A DNA stretch of 64,000 nucleotides from Photobacterium salinisoli (GTDB taxonomy: Bacteria; Pseudomonadota; Gammaproteobacteria; Enterobacterales; Vibrionaceae): the NCBI RefSeq assembly GCF_003614885.1, contig NZ_QZMS01000007.1, positions 1-64,000 on the forward strand. The letters run 5' to 3'. This document shows, in pieces, positions 8,340 to 18,134 of the stretch. The notes below the pieces were generated by a model, which ran no database searches, was not told where the DNA came from, and was given only the letters and a program-made list of their open reading frames with translations. Numbering within the stretch: the first letter of the stretch is position 1; every line of letters starts with the position of its first letter. The position numbers and the translations under genes are program-made.

Positions 8340-10793
8340 TTACGCAGCATTCTCAATGTCTTTCTGCGTATCAGCCACGCCTGCGACTAAGCGCTGGGGG
8401 TCGAAGTCATCCACATTGATGGTACGCAGACGACCAGCTTCAGCGCGTCGTAGCAGCTCAGCTTCATCTTCGTTGATAGCTTTCAACTCAAGGCCAGTGT
8501 CGGCTACTTGATCCAGCTGCATGAATGGCAGTTTTTTGCCCGCCGCCTGACACACACGGTCGTATAAAGGTTCTGCAGCCAGAATGTCTTTCAGCGCTTC
8601 TTCCATCATACCTGCCGGATTAGTCTCAATGGCTTCAAGGAACTGACCGCGGCCTAACCGATCACGGGTTTCACACGGTGTTTGCAGCATAACGGCCAGC
8701 TTGTGATCCAGTTTGTCGCTAGGTTGCACCCGAGACAGACCGCGCGGCAAAATCAGAACGCGCAGCAGCCCGGCAACAGCACGGTTAGGGAAGTTGCGCA
8801 GGAACTGGTCGATGGCTTGCTCGGTCTGATACAGCGCATCCTGCAGGCCCCAGTGAACCAGCGGCAGATCTTCTTGCTTACTGCCGTCATCGGCATAACG
8901 CTTCAGGGTCGCAGAGGCCAGATACAGCTGGCTCAGGATATCCCCCAGGCGTGCCGACAGGCGTTCTTTACGCTTCAGTGAACCACCCAGAACAGCCATT
9001 GACATATCAGACAGTAAAGCCATGTTGGCACTGTAGCGGTTCAGTTGCTGGTAGTAACGCTTGGTCGCATCTTTACGCGGTGAAGAAGACCCGCGCCCGT
9101 CGGTCAGACCGAGCCAGAATGAGCGCATCAAATTACTGATCACAAAACCAATATGACCGAACAGTGCATCATCAAAGTCGATCAGAGCCTGACGCTGGTC
9201 TTCGTTGTAGGCGGCATTCATTTCTGTCAGCACATAGGGATGACAGCGAATAGCCCCCTGACCGTAGATAATCATGGAGCGGGTCAGGATATTGGCGCCT
9301 TCAACGGTGATCGCGATAGGTGCACCCTGATAGCCACGAGCCAGGAAGTTACTTGGACCCAAACAGATACCCTTACCGCCTATGATGTCCATCGCGTCGA
9401 TGATTCCGCGCTGGCTGCGGTGAGTACAGTGGTATTTCACGATAGCCGAAATAACCGACGGCTTTTCACCGAGGTCAATACCGGTGACCGTCAGGCTGCT
9501 GGCGGCGTCCAGCACATAAGCATTACCGGCAATACGTGCCAGCGGCTCTTCAATACCTTCCATTTTACCGATAGGCAGTTTGAACTGACGACGGATACGT
9601 GAGTAAGCACCGGTTGCCAGGGCTGTCGTTTTGAGGCCGCCTGTGGTGTTTGATGGCAGAGTGATACCGCGACCAACCGACAGGCACTCCACCAGCATGC
9701 GCCAGCCTTGCCCAGCCATTTCCTGACCACCAATGATGTAGCTCAGCGGAACGAAGATTTTATCGCCCTGAGTCGGACCATTCTGGAACGGCACGTTGAG
9801 CGGGAAGTGGCGGCGACCGATCTTCACGCCGTCTAAATGCGTCGGGATCAGGGCACAGGTGATACCCAGTTCTTCTTCATCGCCAATTAAATGTTCTGGA
9901 TCGTATAGCTTGAAAGCCAGGCCCAGAACCGTGGCCACGGGCGCCAGCGTGATATAACGCTTGTTCCAGGTCAGCTCCATACCCAGGATTTCTTCACCCT
10001 GCCACAGGCCTTTTTTGACAATACCGAAATCTGGAATCGAGCCGGCATCAGAGCCTGCCTCCGGGCTGGTCAGTGCAAAACAGGGAATTTCTTTACCTGC
10101 CGCGAGGCGAGGAAGGTAGTGGTTTTTCTGCTCTTCTGTTCCGTAGTGCTGCAGCAACTCACCCGGACCTAATGAGTTAGGCACACCGACAGTTGATGAC
10201 ATCACCATAGACACACTGGACAGTTTTTGCAGCACCAGTGATTGCGCATAAGCCGAAAACTCCAGACCACCGAACTCTTTCTTGATGATCATGGCAAAGA
10301 ATTTCTTGTCCTTCAGGTACTGCCAGACTTCCGGAGGGAGATCGGCCATGTCATGAGTGACTTCAAAGTCATTGACCATGCGACAGACTTCATTGACCGG
10401 ACCTTCCAGGAAGGCTTTCTCTTCTGCACTCAGGCGTGGCGCAGGAATATCATGCAGCTTGTTCCAGTCTGGCGCACCACGGAACAGATCCGCTTCCCAC
10501 CAGACTGTACCGGCGTCGATCGCTTCTTTTTCTGTCCGCGACATTTCCGGCATCACACCTTTGAAGGCTTTCAGGGCGGGTTTGCTGAGTAATTTCTGAC
10601 GGATTGCCTGAAGGTTCAGCGGCAATGCGATGATCAGGAAAGCCAGCCAGCTGTATTCGCCGGTGATATCCAGCAAAGTACCAGCAGCAAGCGCTACAGC
10701 GAAAACAAGAGTGAAGGTTCTGAGGCTGGCTCTGTGATAAGCGAGCACTCCGGTTATCACCAACAACCCCAGCAGGTACACAAGTGTAGCCAT
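8340..10793 (-). CDS. fadE: Acyl-CoA dehydrogenase FadE
   Basis: An 817-aa FAD enzyme for the first step of fatty acid beta-oxidation, acyl-CoA to trans-2-enoyl-CoA. It has the long FadE architecture: two N-terminal hydrophobic helices (about 1-60) for membrane association, then the acyl-CoA dehydrogenase core with [15 protein letters not shown] and the [36 protein letters not shown] block. A long C-terminal extension follows. Length agrees with E. coli FadE (814 aa). A FadR-like operator lies 63 bases upstream, which fits repression in the absence of long-chain acyl-CoA. It is followed in the genome by gmhA and yafJ, as in E. coli. Confidence 0.97.
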   Translation of the reverse strand: MATLVYLLGLLVITGVLAYHRASLRTFTLVFAVALAAGTLLDITGEYSWLAFLIIALPLNLQAIRQKLLSKPALKAFKGVMPEMSRTEKEAIDAGTVWWEADLFRGAPDWNKLHDIPAPRLSAEEKAFLEGPVNEVCRMVNDFEVTHDMADLPPEVWQYLKDKKFFAMIIKKEFGGLEFSAYAQSLVLQKLSSVSMVMSSTVGVPNSLGPGELLQHYGTEEQKNHYLPRLAAGKEIPCFALTSPEAGSDAGSIPDFGIVKKGLWQGEEILGMELTWNKRYITLAPVATVLGLAFKLYDPEHLIGDEEELGITCALIPTHLDGVKIGRRHFPLNVPFQNGPTQGDKIFVPLSYIIGGQEMAGQGWRMLVECLSVGRGITLPSNTTGGLKTTALATGAYSRIRRQFKLPIGKMEGIEEPLARIAGNAYVLDAASSLTVTGIDLGEKPSVISAIVKYHCTHRSQRGIIDAMDIIGGKGICLGPSNFLARGYQGAPIAITVEGANILTRSMIIYGQGAIRCHPYVLTEMNAAYNEDQRQALIDFDDALFGHIGFVISNLMRSFWLGLTDGRGSSSPRKDATKRYYQQLNRYSANMALLSDMSMAVLGGSLKRKERLSARLGDILSQLYLASATLKRYADDGSKQEDLPLVHWGLQDALYQTEQAIDQFLRNFPNRAVAGLLRVLILPRGLSRVQPSDKLDHKLAVMLQTPCETRDRLGRGQFLEAIETNPAGMMEEALKDILAAEPLYDRVCQAAGKKLPFMQLDQVADTGLELKAINEDEAELLRRAEAGRLRTINVDDFDPQRLVAGVADTQKDIENAA

Positions 10794-11151
10794 TCTTTCT
10801 TCTCCTTATTAGAGATATTCCCTTAGGGTATTTTTAATAAATATTGTATTCGGGTAAGAGGTCATACCACTTGAATTGATTGTAAGTTAATCTTTAGCGA
10901 AATGTAAAAATCTTTTTTTGATTTTGCTGAGTAGCTTCTCATCGTCATTGGAGGATAGGGGCGACAAAAAAGCGGTAAAAGTGGCAGGGAATCGGTTTCC
11001 TTGTTCGCCGGGACGCTGATATGAGGGGAAAATCACTGCAATTGCTGCCCGGTCAGTCGACACTTCCTAGTGTTTCTGGGTAAACTGCCTGTCAGGGCAT
11101 ATCCGGCAGGGAATTCCTTGCTTTAACACAACAAATCACAGAGAAAAGCCT
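10794..11151. other. fadE-gmhA divergent intergenic region
   Basis: 358 bases with no ORF that I can support. Its left part is AT-rich and holds the fadE promoter and the FadR-like site. The right part carries the gmhA leader, including an imperfect inverted repeat (GCCTGTCAGGGCATATCCGG) about 60 bases before gmhA. No RNA gene is recognised. Confidence 0.5.
10856..10872 (-). promoter_or_regulatory. Candidate FadR operator upstream of fadE
   Basis: On the minus strand the 17 bases read AAGTGGTATGACCTCTT. This keeps the TGGT..GAC core of the FadR consensus (AACTGGTCNGACNTGTT-like). The site is 63 bases upstream of the fadE start codon. FadR repression of fadE is established in E. coli and fatty-acid genes are FadR targets in Vibrio. 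That this copy is bound is inference. Confidence 0.6.
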
Positions 11152-11736
11152 ATGTACCAAGATCTCATTCGTGCCGAACTGACTGAAGCGGCCGACGTTC
11201 TGAACCGATTTATCAGCGATGAAAAAAATCTGGCGGATATTCAGGCTGCCGCAAAGCTGCTGGCAGATTCTTTCAAACAAGGCGGTAAGGTGCTGTCCTG
11301 TGGTAACGGCGGTTCGCACTGTGATGCCATGCACTTTGCTGAAGAGCTGACGGGCCGTTACCGGGATAACCGTCCAGGTTATCCGGGCATTGCGATCTCT
11401 GATCCCAGCCATCTGTCTTGTGTCAGTAATGACTTTGGTTATGAATATGTGTTTTCGCGTTATCTTGAAGCGGTTGGTGCGAAAGGCGATGTGCTGTTTG
11501 GTCTGTCAACCTCCGGCAATTCAGCGAATATTTTGAAGGCCATTGAAGCGGCGAAAGCGAAAGGCATGAAAGTGATTGCGCTGACAGGCAAAGACGGCGG
11601 CAAAATGGCTGGTATTGCCGATGTGGAAATCCGCGTGCCGCATTTTGGTTATGCTGATCGCATTCAGGAAATTCACATTAAGATCATCCATATTCTTATC
11701 ATGCTGGTTGAAAAGGAAATGGAAGGGGCCGAGTAA
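11152..11736 (+). CDS. gmhA: Phosphoheptose isomerase
   Basis: A 194-aa SIS-domain enzyme (also lpcA) that turns sedoheptulose 7-phosphate into D-glycero-D-manno-heptose 7-phosphate, the first step of LPS inner-core heptose synthesis. The SCGNGGS phosphate loop is at 49-55. His61 and Glu65 in the following [12 protein letters not shown] block and the C-terminal [11 protein letters not shown] motif (Gln and His) provide the zinc and catalytic residues. [10 protein letters not shown] is the second sugar-phosphate motif. Length is near the family norm of 192. yafJ follows 30 bases later and is likely cotranscribed, as in E. coli. Confidence 0.97.
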   Translation: MYQDLIRAELTEAADVLNRFISDEKNLADIQAAAKLLADSFKQGGKVLSCGNGGSHCDAMHFAEELTGRYRDNRPGYPGIAISDPSHLSCVSNDFGYEYVFSRYLEAVGAKGDVLFGLSTSGNSANILKAIEAAKAKGMKVIALTGKDGGKMAGIADVEIRVPHFGYADRIQEIHIKIIHILIMLVEKEMEGAE

Positions 11737-11766
11737 TTCGGTAACCTGACAGAGGGCAGAGGAAAC

Positions 11767-12579
11767 ATGTGTGAACTGCTTGGCATGAGTGCCAACGTAC
11801 CTACTGATATTTGTTTCAGTTTCACCGGTCTGATGCAACGTGGTGGGCGAACTGGCCCGCACGCAGACGGCTGGGGCATTACCTTCTATGAGGGTAAAGG
11901 GTTTCGTACATTCAAAGATCCTAAACCCAGTTGTCATTCTAGAATTGCTGAGCTGGTGCAACAGTACCCGATTAAAAGCTGCGCGGTGATCAGCCATATC
12001 AGGCAGGCGAACCGGGGTGGGGTGTGTCTGGAGAATACTCACCCCTTTACCCGTGAGCTCTGGGGACGTTATTGGACTTTTGCCCACAATGGCCAGCTGA
12101 CCGGGTACGAAAACCTGGAAGCGGGGCGGTTTCAGTCGGTCGGAGATACAGACAGCGAAATTGCTTTCTGCTGGTTGATGAATCAGATTGACAGCACATT
12201 TCCGCAACCACCGGATGACTGGAGCCTGATCTTTGAGGTGGTGGCTGAGTGTTGCGATGAGCTGAGGAAGCTTGGCGTATATAACATGCTGCTGAGTGAT
12301 GGTGAGTTTGTACTGACTTACTGTACCAATAACCTGCACTGGATCACCCGTCGAGCCCCTTTTGGCAAAGCCTCGCTGATTGATGAAGATGTCACTATTG
12401 ATTTTCAGCAGGAGACCACACCCAATGATGTGGTGACTGTTATTGCCACTCAGCCACTGACCAATGATGAGCGCTGGCACAAAATGGCAACGGGCGAATT
12501 TGCCGTATTCCATTATGGTGAACTGATTAACAAGCGCGTGCTGGACGTACCGGAAGATCCCCCGCCGTCACTCACTTAA
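11767..12579 (+). CDS. yafJ: YafJ-like class II glutamine amidotransferase
   Basis: A 270-aa N-terminal nucleophile (GATase type 2) domain protein without a synthetase partner domain. Cys2 directly after the initiator Met (MCELLGMSA) would be the catalytic nucleophile. The GPHADGWGI motif, SHIRQAN, NTHPF and FAHNGQL are the family's glutamine-binding signatures. Length equals that of E. coli YafJ (about 255) plus a few residues. The acceptor is unknown. A terminator lies 18 bases after the stop. Confidence 0.92.
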   Translation: MCELLGMSANVPTDICFSFTGLMQRGGRTGPHADGWGITFYEGKGFRTFKDPKPSCHSRIAELVQQYPIKSCAVISHIRQANRGGVCLENTHPFTRELWGRYWTFAHNGQLTGYENLEAGRFQSVGDTDSEIAFCWLMNQIDSTFPQPPDDWSLIFEVVAECCDELRKLGVYNMLLSDGEFVLTYCTNNLHWITRRAPFGKASLIDEDVTIDFQQETTPNDVVTVIATQPLTNDERWHKMATGEFAVFHYGELINKRVLDVPEDPPPSLT

Positions 12580-12596
12580 GCTTGTTCTCTGGATAT

Positions 12597-12625
12597 AAAA
12601 AATGCGGCTGGATAGCCGCATTTTT
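12597..12625. terminator. Bidirectional Rho-independent terminator
   Basis: AATGCGGCT/AGCCGCATT hairpin flanked by A- and T-runs between the converging yafJ and purN genes. Confidence 0.85.
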
Positions 12626-12644
12626 GTATTCAGTGCCTAAATGA

Positions 12645-13289
12645 TCACTCTTCTGAGGCGTAACCCTGTTGTGGCAGCCGTTCGCCGTCCAAAAAGGCGG
12701 CATCATCTTGCATGATCACACGTCCTTGCAGGAACCACTGGCAGACTAACGGGTAAATACGGTGCTCTTGCTGCTGAACCCGAGCCATCACATCGTCAGC
12801 TGTGTCATCAGAAAAAATCGGTACTTTGGCTTGCAGAATGACCGGGCCACCGTCTAATTCTTCCGTGACAAAGTGCACACTGGTGCCGTGTTCCCGATCG
12901 CCGGCATCCAGCGCACGCTGGTGGGTGTGCAAACCGGTATACTTAGGCAGCAGGGAGGGGTGGATGTTCAGCATACGACCATGATAGTGACGGACAAAAT
13001 CACCGCTCAGGATACGCATGTAACCTGCCAGCACCACTAAGTCCGGTTGATACCCATCGATGAGATCTGCCAGTGCGCGGTCAAAGCTGTCGCGGTCGGC
13101 ATAATCTTTCGCCGCGAGGTGCGCCGTCGCAATACCGGCCAGCCGTGCACGCTCCAACCCATAAGCGTCGGATTTATTAGAGATAACGGCTGCAATGCGG
13201 CCGTTATCTATCACGCCGTTTTCACAGGCATCTATGATGGCCTGTAAATTAGAGCCGCTGCCAGATATGAGGACAACAATGTTTTTCAT
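12645..13289 (-). CDS. purN: Phosphoribosylglycinamide formyltransferase (GART)
   Basis: A 214-aa enzyme that transfers formyl from 10-formyl-tetrahydrofolate to GAR, step 3 of purine synthesis. The N-terminal SGSGSNLQAIID phosphate-binding loop, the catalytic NIHPSLLP (Asn, His), HGTSVHFV and ELDGGPVI (catalytic Asp) motifs are intact. Length matches the family (212). It lies 3 bases downstream of purM, so the two form a purMN operon as in E. coli, controlled from the PurR-type site upstream of purM. Confidence 0.97.
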   Translation of the reverse strand: MKNIVVLISGSGSNLQAIIDACENGVIDNGRIAAVISNKSDAYGLERARLAGIATAHLAAKDYADRDSFDRALADLIDGYQPDLVVLAGYMRILSGDFVRHYHGRMLNIHPSLLPKYTGLHTHQRALDAGDREHGTSVHFVTEELDGGPVILQAKVPIFSDDTADDVMARVQQQEHRIYPLVCQWFLQGRVIMQDDAAFLDGERLPQQGYASEE

Positions 13290-13292
13290 TGC

Positions 13293-14333
13293 TTAGCGAA
13301 TCTCCACCTGGGCTTCACCCTCGGCAGCATCCGCAATGGTTCCCAGCAGCCAGGCGCTCTCGCCTTCAGCGTTCAGCAGTGCAACAGCTTGCTCCGCCTG
13401 CGCCTGAGGCAAGGCAATGACCAGGCCAACGCCACAGTTAAAGGTGCGGTACATTTCGTGCGTTTCAACATTGCCCGCGGTTTGCAGCCAGTTGAACACA
13501 GCCGGCCATTCCCAGCTCTTGCCATCAATGACCGCTTTTGTGCCCTGAGGCAGTACGCGTGGGATATTTTCCCAGAAACCGCCACCGGTAATGTGAGAGA
13601 TAGCGTGCAGGTCGCAGCTTTCCATCAGCTTGAGTACGGATTTCACATAAATACGGGTTGGCTCCAGCAGGTGGTCAGCCAATGGCTTACCTTCCAGATC
13701 CTGAGTCAGATCGGCCTGTGAAACTTCAAGGATTTTACGGATCAGAGAATAGCCGTTTGAGTGAGGACCACTGGATGCGACGGCAATCAGTGCATCGCCT
13801 GCTTTCACTTTGGTGCCATCGATGATTTCAGACTTTTCAACCACACCGACACAGAATCCGGCTACGTCGTAATCTTCACCATGGTACATGCCCGGCATTT
13901 CTGCCGTTTCACCACCGATCAATGCACAGCCAGACTGCACACAACCTTCACCGATACCGCCCACGACGCTTGCTGCCGTGTCAACGTCCAGCTTGCCTGT
14001 TGCATAGTAGTCGAGGAAAAACAGGGGTTCTGCACCCTGTACGATCAAATCGTTGACACACATGGCGACAAGGTCGATACCAATGGTGTCGTGCTTTTTC
14101 AGATCCATCGCCAGACGCAGCTTGGTTCCTACACCGTCTGTGCCGGAAACCAGTACAGGTTCTTTGTACTTGGTTGGCAGAGAACACAGGGCGCCAAATC
14201 CACCCAGACCACCCATGACTTCAGGACGAGTCGTGCGTTTGACTACACCTTTGATTCGATCAACCAAGGCATTCCCTGCATCAATATCGACACCTGCATC
14301 TTTGTAACTAAGAGAAGAATGATTACCGCTCAC
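13293..14333 (-). CDS. purM: Phosphoribosylformylglycinamidine cyclo-ligase (AIR synthetase)
   Basis: A 346-aa ATP-dependent enzyme making aminoimidazole ribonucleotide, step 5 of purine synthesis. Typical blocks are [13 protein letters not shown] at the start, [39 protein letters not shown] and [13 protein letters not shown]. Length agrees with E. coli PurM (345). It is the first gene of the purMN operon. A strong PurR-box lies 62 bases upstream. It is divergent from upp, so purine synthesis and uracil salvage share an intergenic region. Confidence 0.98.
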   Translation of the reverse strand: MSGNHSSLSYKDAGVDIDAGNALVDRIKGVVKRTTRPEVMGGLGGFGALCSLPTKYKEPVLVSGTDGVGTKLRLAMDLKKHDTIGIDLVAMCVNDLIVQGAEPLFFLDYYATGKLDVDTAASVVGGIGEGCVQSGCALIGGETAEMPGMYHGEDYDVAGFCVGVVEKSEIIDGTKVKAGDALIAVASSGPHSNGYSLIRKILEVSQADLTQDLEGKPLADHLLEPTRIYVKSVLKLMESCDLHAISHITGGGFWENIPRVLPQGTKAVIDGKSWEWPAVFNWLQTAGNVETHEMYRTFNCGVGLVIALPQAQAEQAVALLNAEGESAWLLGTIADAAEGEAQVEIR

Positions 14334-14394
14334 AACAGATCCTCACCGGTTAAATCGCAAAATCCGCAGTATGATAACAGCAGTAAGGGCGGAA

Positions 14395-14410
14395 AGGAAA
14401 ACGTTTGCGT
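14395..14410 (-). promoter_or_regulatory. PurR box upstream of purMN
   Basis: The minus strand reads ACGCAAACGTTTTCCT, matching 14 of 16 bases of the PurR consensus ACGCAAACGTTTGCGT. It sits in the purM-upp intergenic region, 62 bases before the purM ATG. PurR repression of purMN is established in E. coli; binding here is inferred from the sequence. Confidence 0.82.
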
Positions 14411-14527
14411 CAAATATTCCTGCTGGGTGAAAGCCAAGCAGATAAGCTGCTATTCCCTACCTGTAAGACTATGGACTAGTGTATAATAGATCGATTTTTT
14501 TGAAATTTTGTTGTGTAGGAGTCCAAG

Positions 14528-15154
14528 ATGAAAGTCGTTGAGGTAAAACATCCGCTGGTGAAGCATAAAATTGGCCTGATGCGTGAAGCCGACATCAGCA
14601 CCAAGCGGTTCCGCGAGCTGGCGACTGAGGTGGGTAGCCTGCTGACTTACGAAGCGACGTCTGACTTCGAAACAGAGAAAATTACCATTGAAGGCTGGAA
14701 CGGCCCGGTTGAGGTCGATCAGATCAAAGGTAAGAAAGTGACAGTGGTACCGATCCTGCGTGCCGGTCTGGGTATGATGGATGGTGTGCTGGAACACATG
14801 CCAAGTGCCCGTATAAGTACGGTCGGTATTTATCGCGATGAGGAAACGCTGGAGCCTGTGCCTTATTTCCATAAGCTGGCATCAAACATTGATGAGCGTA
14901 TGGCACTGGTGGTTGATCCTATGCTGGCGACTGGCGGCTCTATGATTGCGACCATTGATTTGCTCAAAGAGCACGGCTGTAGTGCCATTAAAGTCTTGGT
15001 ACTGGTGGCTGCGCCTGAGGGGATTGCCGCTCTTGAAAAAGCACATCCGGATGTTGAGCTGTACACAGCGGCTATCGATCAGAAACTGAACGATAAAGGC
15101 TATATCGTTCCGGGCCTGGGCGATGCGGGTGACAAAATCTTTGGCACCAAGTAA
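14528..15154 (+). CDS. upp: Uracil phosphoribosyltransferase
   Basis: A 208-aa salvage enzyme making UMP from uracil and PRPP. The PRPP-binding stretch [12 protein letters not shown], the PILRAGLGM motif and the uracil-binding C-terminal [11 protein letters not shown] are all present. Length equals E. coli Upp (208). A good TGTATAAT-type -10 box lies near 14480-14487 and AGGAG precedes the ATG. In E. coli upp and uraA form one operon; here uraA faces upp tail-to-tail with a shared terminator. Confidence 0.98.
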   Translation: MKVVEVKHPLVKHKIGLMREADISTKRFRELATEVGSLLTYEATSDFETEKITIEGWNGPVEVDQIKGKKVTVVPILRAGLGMMDGVLEHMPSARISTVGIYRDEETLEPVPYFHKLASNIDERMALVVDPMLATGGSMIATIDLLKEHGCSAIKVLVLVAAPEGIAALEKAHPDVELYTAAIDQKLNDKGYIVPGLGDAGDKIFGTK

Positions 15155-15171
15155 CAACAAATAGTGTGTAT

Positions 15172-15200
15172 AAAAAAACCGGCAATCCGCCGGTTTTTTT
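15172..15200. terminator. Bidirectional Rho-independent terminator
   Basis: ACCGGC/GCCGGT hairpin with seven A on the left and seven T on the right, between the converging upp and uraA. Confidence 0.88.
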
Positions 15201-15218
15201 GATCCTGTCTAATGTGGC

Positions 15219-16469
15219 TCAGGCGTCGTTAGACCCCATCTGAGCATTGTCCACCACTTTACTTTCCCCCAAGTCCTTCGGCAGTACCAGGTTCAGGACA
15301 ATGGCAACGATACCGCACAGGCTGATACCCTGCAGGCTGAATTCACCGATGCCAAATGCCATACCACCAATACCGAACACCAGAGTAACTGCAACAATCA
15401 CCAAATTGCGTGACTTGTGCAAATCGACCTGGTGTTTGATCAGAGTATTCAGGCCGACTGTCGCAATCGAGCCGAACAGCAAAATCATGATGCCGCCCAT
15501 CACAGGCACAGGAATGGTTTGCAGTACAGCGCCCAGCTTACCGACAAAAGCCAGAATGATGGCCGTGACCGCACTCCAGGTCATGATGGCCGGATTGAAT
15601 GCTTTGGTCAGCATAACGGCACCTGTGACTTCTGAATACGTGGTATTGGGTGGTGCGCCGAACATAGACGCGGCAATGGTTGCCACGCCGTCACCGGCCA
15701 TGGTGCGGTGCAGACCCGGTTTTTTGAGGTAGTCTTTGCCCGTGACATTCGAAATGGCCAGCATATCACCGACGTGTTCAACAGCCGGAGCAATGGCAAC
15801 GGGAATCATGAACAGAATTGCATTGATATTGAATTCTGGCATGGTGAAATTTGGCATGGCCAGCCAGCTTGCTTGCTGTACCGGTGTGAAATCGACCACT
15901 CCGAATGCCAGGCTGGTGGCATAACCGGCCAGAATACCTGAAATGATAGGCACGAGCTTAAAGATGCCTTTGGCAAAAACGCTGACCAGAATAGTCACCA
16001 GCAGCGAGATGCTGGCAATCCATAACGCGGCATCGCCATCAACAATCTGGATAGCACCATCACCACTTTTTCCCAGCGCCATATTAACTGCAGCAGGTGC
16101 CAGCCCGAGACCGATCACCATGATAACGGGACCGACTACAACAGGCGGAAGCAGTTTATGGATAATGCCGACCCCGCGAACTTTAATCACACTGGCCATG
16201 ATCAGGTAGATCACCCCGGCCATCATCAGGCCGCCGAGTGTTGCTGGAATACCCCAGGTTTGGACGCCGTATAGAATGGGAGCAATGAAAGCAAAAGAGG
16301 AAGCAAGGAAGATGGGGACACTGCGTTTGGTAATGACCTGGAAAAGTAGGGTGCCGATACCGGCGCCGAACAGAGCAACATTGGGATCCAGCCCGGTTAA
16401 AAGCGGTACCAGAACCAGTGCACCAAATGCTACAAAAAGCATCTGCACACCTTGTAATATCTGCATCAT
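15219..16469 (-). CDS. uraA: Uracil:proton symporter
   Basis: A 416-aa nucleobase-ascorbate transporter family permease that imports uracil. It has about 14 hydrophobic segments. The conserved NAT motif region reads AIAPAVEHVGDM (substrate-binding Glu in VEH), followed by GAPPNTTYSE and GG. The ATG at 16469 sits 9 bases after GGGAG; a GTG two codons upstream is too close to that site. Unlike E. coli it is not in an operon with upp but converges on it. A PurR-like box lies in its presumed promoter. Confidence 0.96.
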   Translation of the reverse strand: MMQILQGVQMLFVAFGALVLVPLLTGLDPNVALFGAGIGTLLFQVITKRSVPIFLASSFAFIAPILYGVQTWGIPATLGGLMMAGVIYLIMASVIKVRGVGIIHKLLPPVVVGPVIMVIGLGLAPAAVNMALGKSGDGAIQIVDGDAALWIASISLLVTILVSVFAKGIFKLVPIISGILAGYATSLAFGVVDFTPVQQASWLAMPNFTMPEFNINAILFMIPVAIAPAVEHVGDMLAISNVTGKDYLKKPGLHRTMAGDGVATIAASMFGAPPNTTYSEVTGAVMLTKAFNPAIMTWSAVTAIILAFVGKLGAVLQTIPVPVMGGIMILLFGSIATVGLNTLIKHQVDLHKSRNLVIVAVTLVFGIGGMAFGIGEFSLQGISLCGIVAIVLNLVLPKDLGESKVVDNAQMGSNDA

Positions 16470-16517
16470 TGTCACGAATCTCCCTTGATATAAAAAAATC
16501 GCGCAATGCTAGCACAA

Positions 16518-16533
16518 GCGCAAACGTTTCCCC
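16518..16533 (-). promoter_or_regulatory. PurR-like box in the uraA promoter region
   Basis: The plus-strand bases GCGCAAACGTTTCCCC match 12 of 16 positions of the PurR consensus, with the central CGCAAACGTTT intact. On the minus strand the box falls between a weak TTGGGG (-35) and TAGCAT (-10), spaced 18 bases, so binding would block uraA transcription. pyrC, pyrD and codBA are known PurR targets in E. coli. Confidence 0.55.
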
Positions 16534-16876
16534 AATGATCATGAATATTAATTTTATGATCTTGTCACTAATGTGGCGTGAAAAGCTAAACCGCCATCAG
16601 AGGTCAATAATTTCATTTTGCTGCGAGTGATGTGTTTTGAAGGAAACTGGTTTTGGTGTCGGTAAGCTGATGTAAGAGAAATCTGTCTGGAGTAAGAAAG
16701 CTAACTTGTCCCCGTTTTTGGTATTTTTTTATGGTAAATAACGTCATTTACAGTTAGCTAAGGTATAGTGAGTTCTGTCAATTTGCTGACGTCAGGTTAT
16801 GGCTCTGTGCAGCCAATAACTTTCACAACAGGGTGATTCTCACCCTTTATTTACAATGATATTCGACGAGTGATTT
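16534..16876. other. Intergenic region before the DUF2066 gene
   Basis: About 340 bases, AT-rich, without a supportable gene. It contains the start-side region of the divergent DUF2066 gene, with a GGTATAGTG -10-like element near 16765 and a TGATCATGA palindrome near 16536. No terminator or RNA gene is seen. Confidence 0.4.
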
Positions 16877-18073
16877 ATGTGGCGTGTTGCTTTTTTCCTT
16901 GTAGCGCTTATGGCCTTGCCGCTGCAGGCGGCTACGGTGAATACTTTATATCAGGCTCAGGTACCTCTGCCTGATTCCGACCGGCAGACGGAGCAGAGCG
17001 CGCGGGTTGCCGCCTTACAGCAAGTGTTGGTGAAAGTGTCCGGGCAGCGAGACATCACCAGCAACGATGTCATCCAGAAAGCGCTGGAAAACAGCAGTTT
17101 GTATGTCAGCCAGCTGGGCTATGGCAATGAGCAGGGACAGTCAGTGCTGGAAATCAGTTTTGACAGCGAGAAAATCCGTACGCTGCTGACTCAGGCCAAT
17201 GCCACGTTTTGGTCTGAGCAGCGCCCCACTGTGCTTGTCTGGCTGGTCGAAGAGGCGAATCGTGATCGCGCGATAGTGTGGGATCAGTCCGGTAATAGTC
17301 TGCAAGCTAATCTGAATCAGGCGGCGGCTCATCGTGGTGTACCTGTGCTGTTGCCTATCGGTGATTTTCAGGACGTGACTGCGATCAGTGTGCCTGATTT
17401 GTGGGGCGGATTTTCGCAGCCAATTGCAAATGCCAGCACTCGCTATCAGCCCGATGCGGTGCTGATTGCGCGTGTTCAGCGTCGTAACGAAAGCCTGCAA
17501 GTGGCCTGGCAGCTTTTTCCGGTTTCACCGGCAGCTATGCTGGACGGTAACTCAGCGCCGGTAGAGGGCCGCAGCAGCGGAGACAGTGTGACGGGTATTA
17601 CCGCTATGATGGATCAGGTTGCGGATAATCTGGCAGCACGCTACGCCGTTCAGCTGGGCGGAGTCACGGAAGGTGGCTTTGCCATTGATGTGGCGAATGT
17701 GCGCCGGGTTGAAGACTTTTTTCAGTTAGAGAAGCTACTGAAAGATCTCAGCTCTGTCGCTTCTGTCAATGCCAGTCATTTGCAGGGGGATAAGGTCCGT
17801 TTTACTATTCGGCTTTTGAGCAACGAGCAGGTATTTGCCCGCGAGTTGAGTATGGAACCTAAGATTCAGGCGCAGCCGCTTTCGTCGCTGGTGCGTGATG
17901 TTACCTTTGAGAATCAATCAGCAGGGGAGTCAAGCCCTGCGAATCAGGAAGGTGTGATTGTGCCGACATCCCGGGAAGGCTCGGCGTCTGAGCCATTGCA
18001 TCAGCTGGATGTGTCCGGTACTCAAGCTGCAGCTTCCCGCATCGGCTTGTATTACTGGAACCCAAACGCCTGA
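16877..18073 (+). CDS. DUF2066 domain-containing exported protein
   Basis: A 398-aa protein with a clear signal peptide (MWRVAFFLVALMALPLQA, cleavage near residue 19). The DUF2066 domain covers roughly 20-250, with RVAALQQVLVKVSGQRD and LVWLVEE blocks. The C-terminal 60 residues are polar and low in complexity and end YYWNPNA. The family is found next to purM/uraA or wrbA-like genes in Vibrionaceae and has no known function. It stands alone between uraA (divergent) and a strong terminator. Confidence 0.8.
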   Translation: MWRVAFFLVALMALPLQAATVNTLYQAQVPLPDSDRQTEQSARVAALQQVLVKVSGQRDITSNDVIQKALENSSLYVSQLGYGNEQGQSVLEISFDSEKIRTLLTQANATFWSEQRPTVLVWLVEEANRDRAIVWDQSGNSLQANLNQAAAHRGVPVLLPIGDFQDVTAISVPDLWGGFSQPIANASTRYQPDAVLIARVQRRNESLQVAWQLFPVSPAAMLDGNSAPVEGRSSGDSVTGITAMMDQVADNLAARYAVQLGGVTEGGFAIDVANVRRVEDFFQLEKLLKDLSSVASVNASHLQGDKVRFTIRLLSNEQVFARELSMEPKIQAQPLSSLVRDVTFENQSAGESSPANQEGVIVPTSREGSASEPLHQLDVSGTQAAASRIGLYYWNPNA

Positions 18074-18087
18074 TAGTTATTGTAAAG

Positions 18088-18124
18088 AAAAAGCACCCCG
18101 CTGATTGTCGGGGTGCTTTTTTAT
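18088..18124. terminator. Bidirectional Rho-independent terminator
   Basis: AAAAAGCACCCCG/CGGGGTGCTTTTTT hairpin between the converging DUF2066 and DUF2069 genes. Confidence 0.9.
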
Positions 18125-18134
18125 TATCCTGCCA

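Noticed and set aside
11521..12513. A 330-codon minus-strand frame
   Set aside because: It is antisense to gmhA and yafJ, both clearly recognised proteins, and resembles no family that I know.
13761..14486. A 241-codon plus-strand frame
   Set aside because: Antisense to purM and crossing its PurR box; rich in Cys and His as typical of shadow frames.
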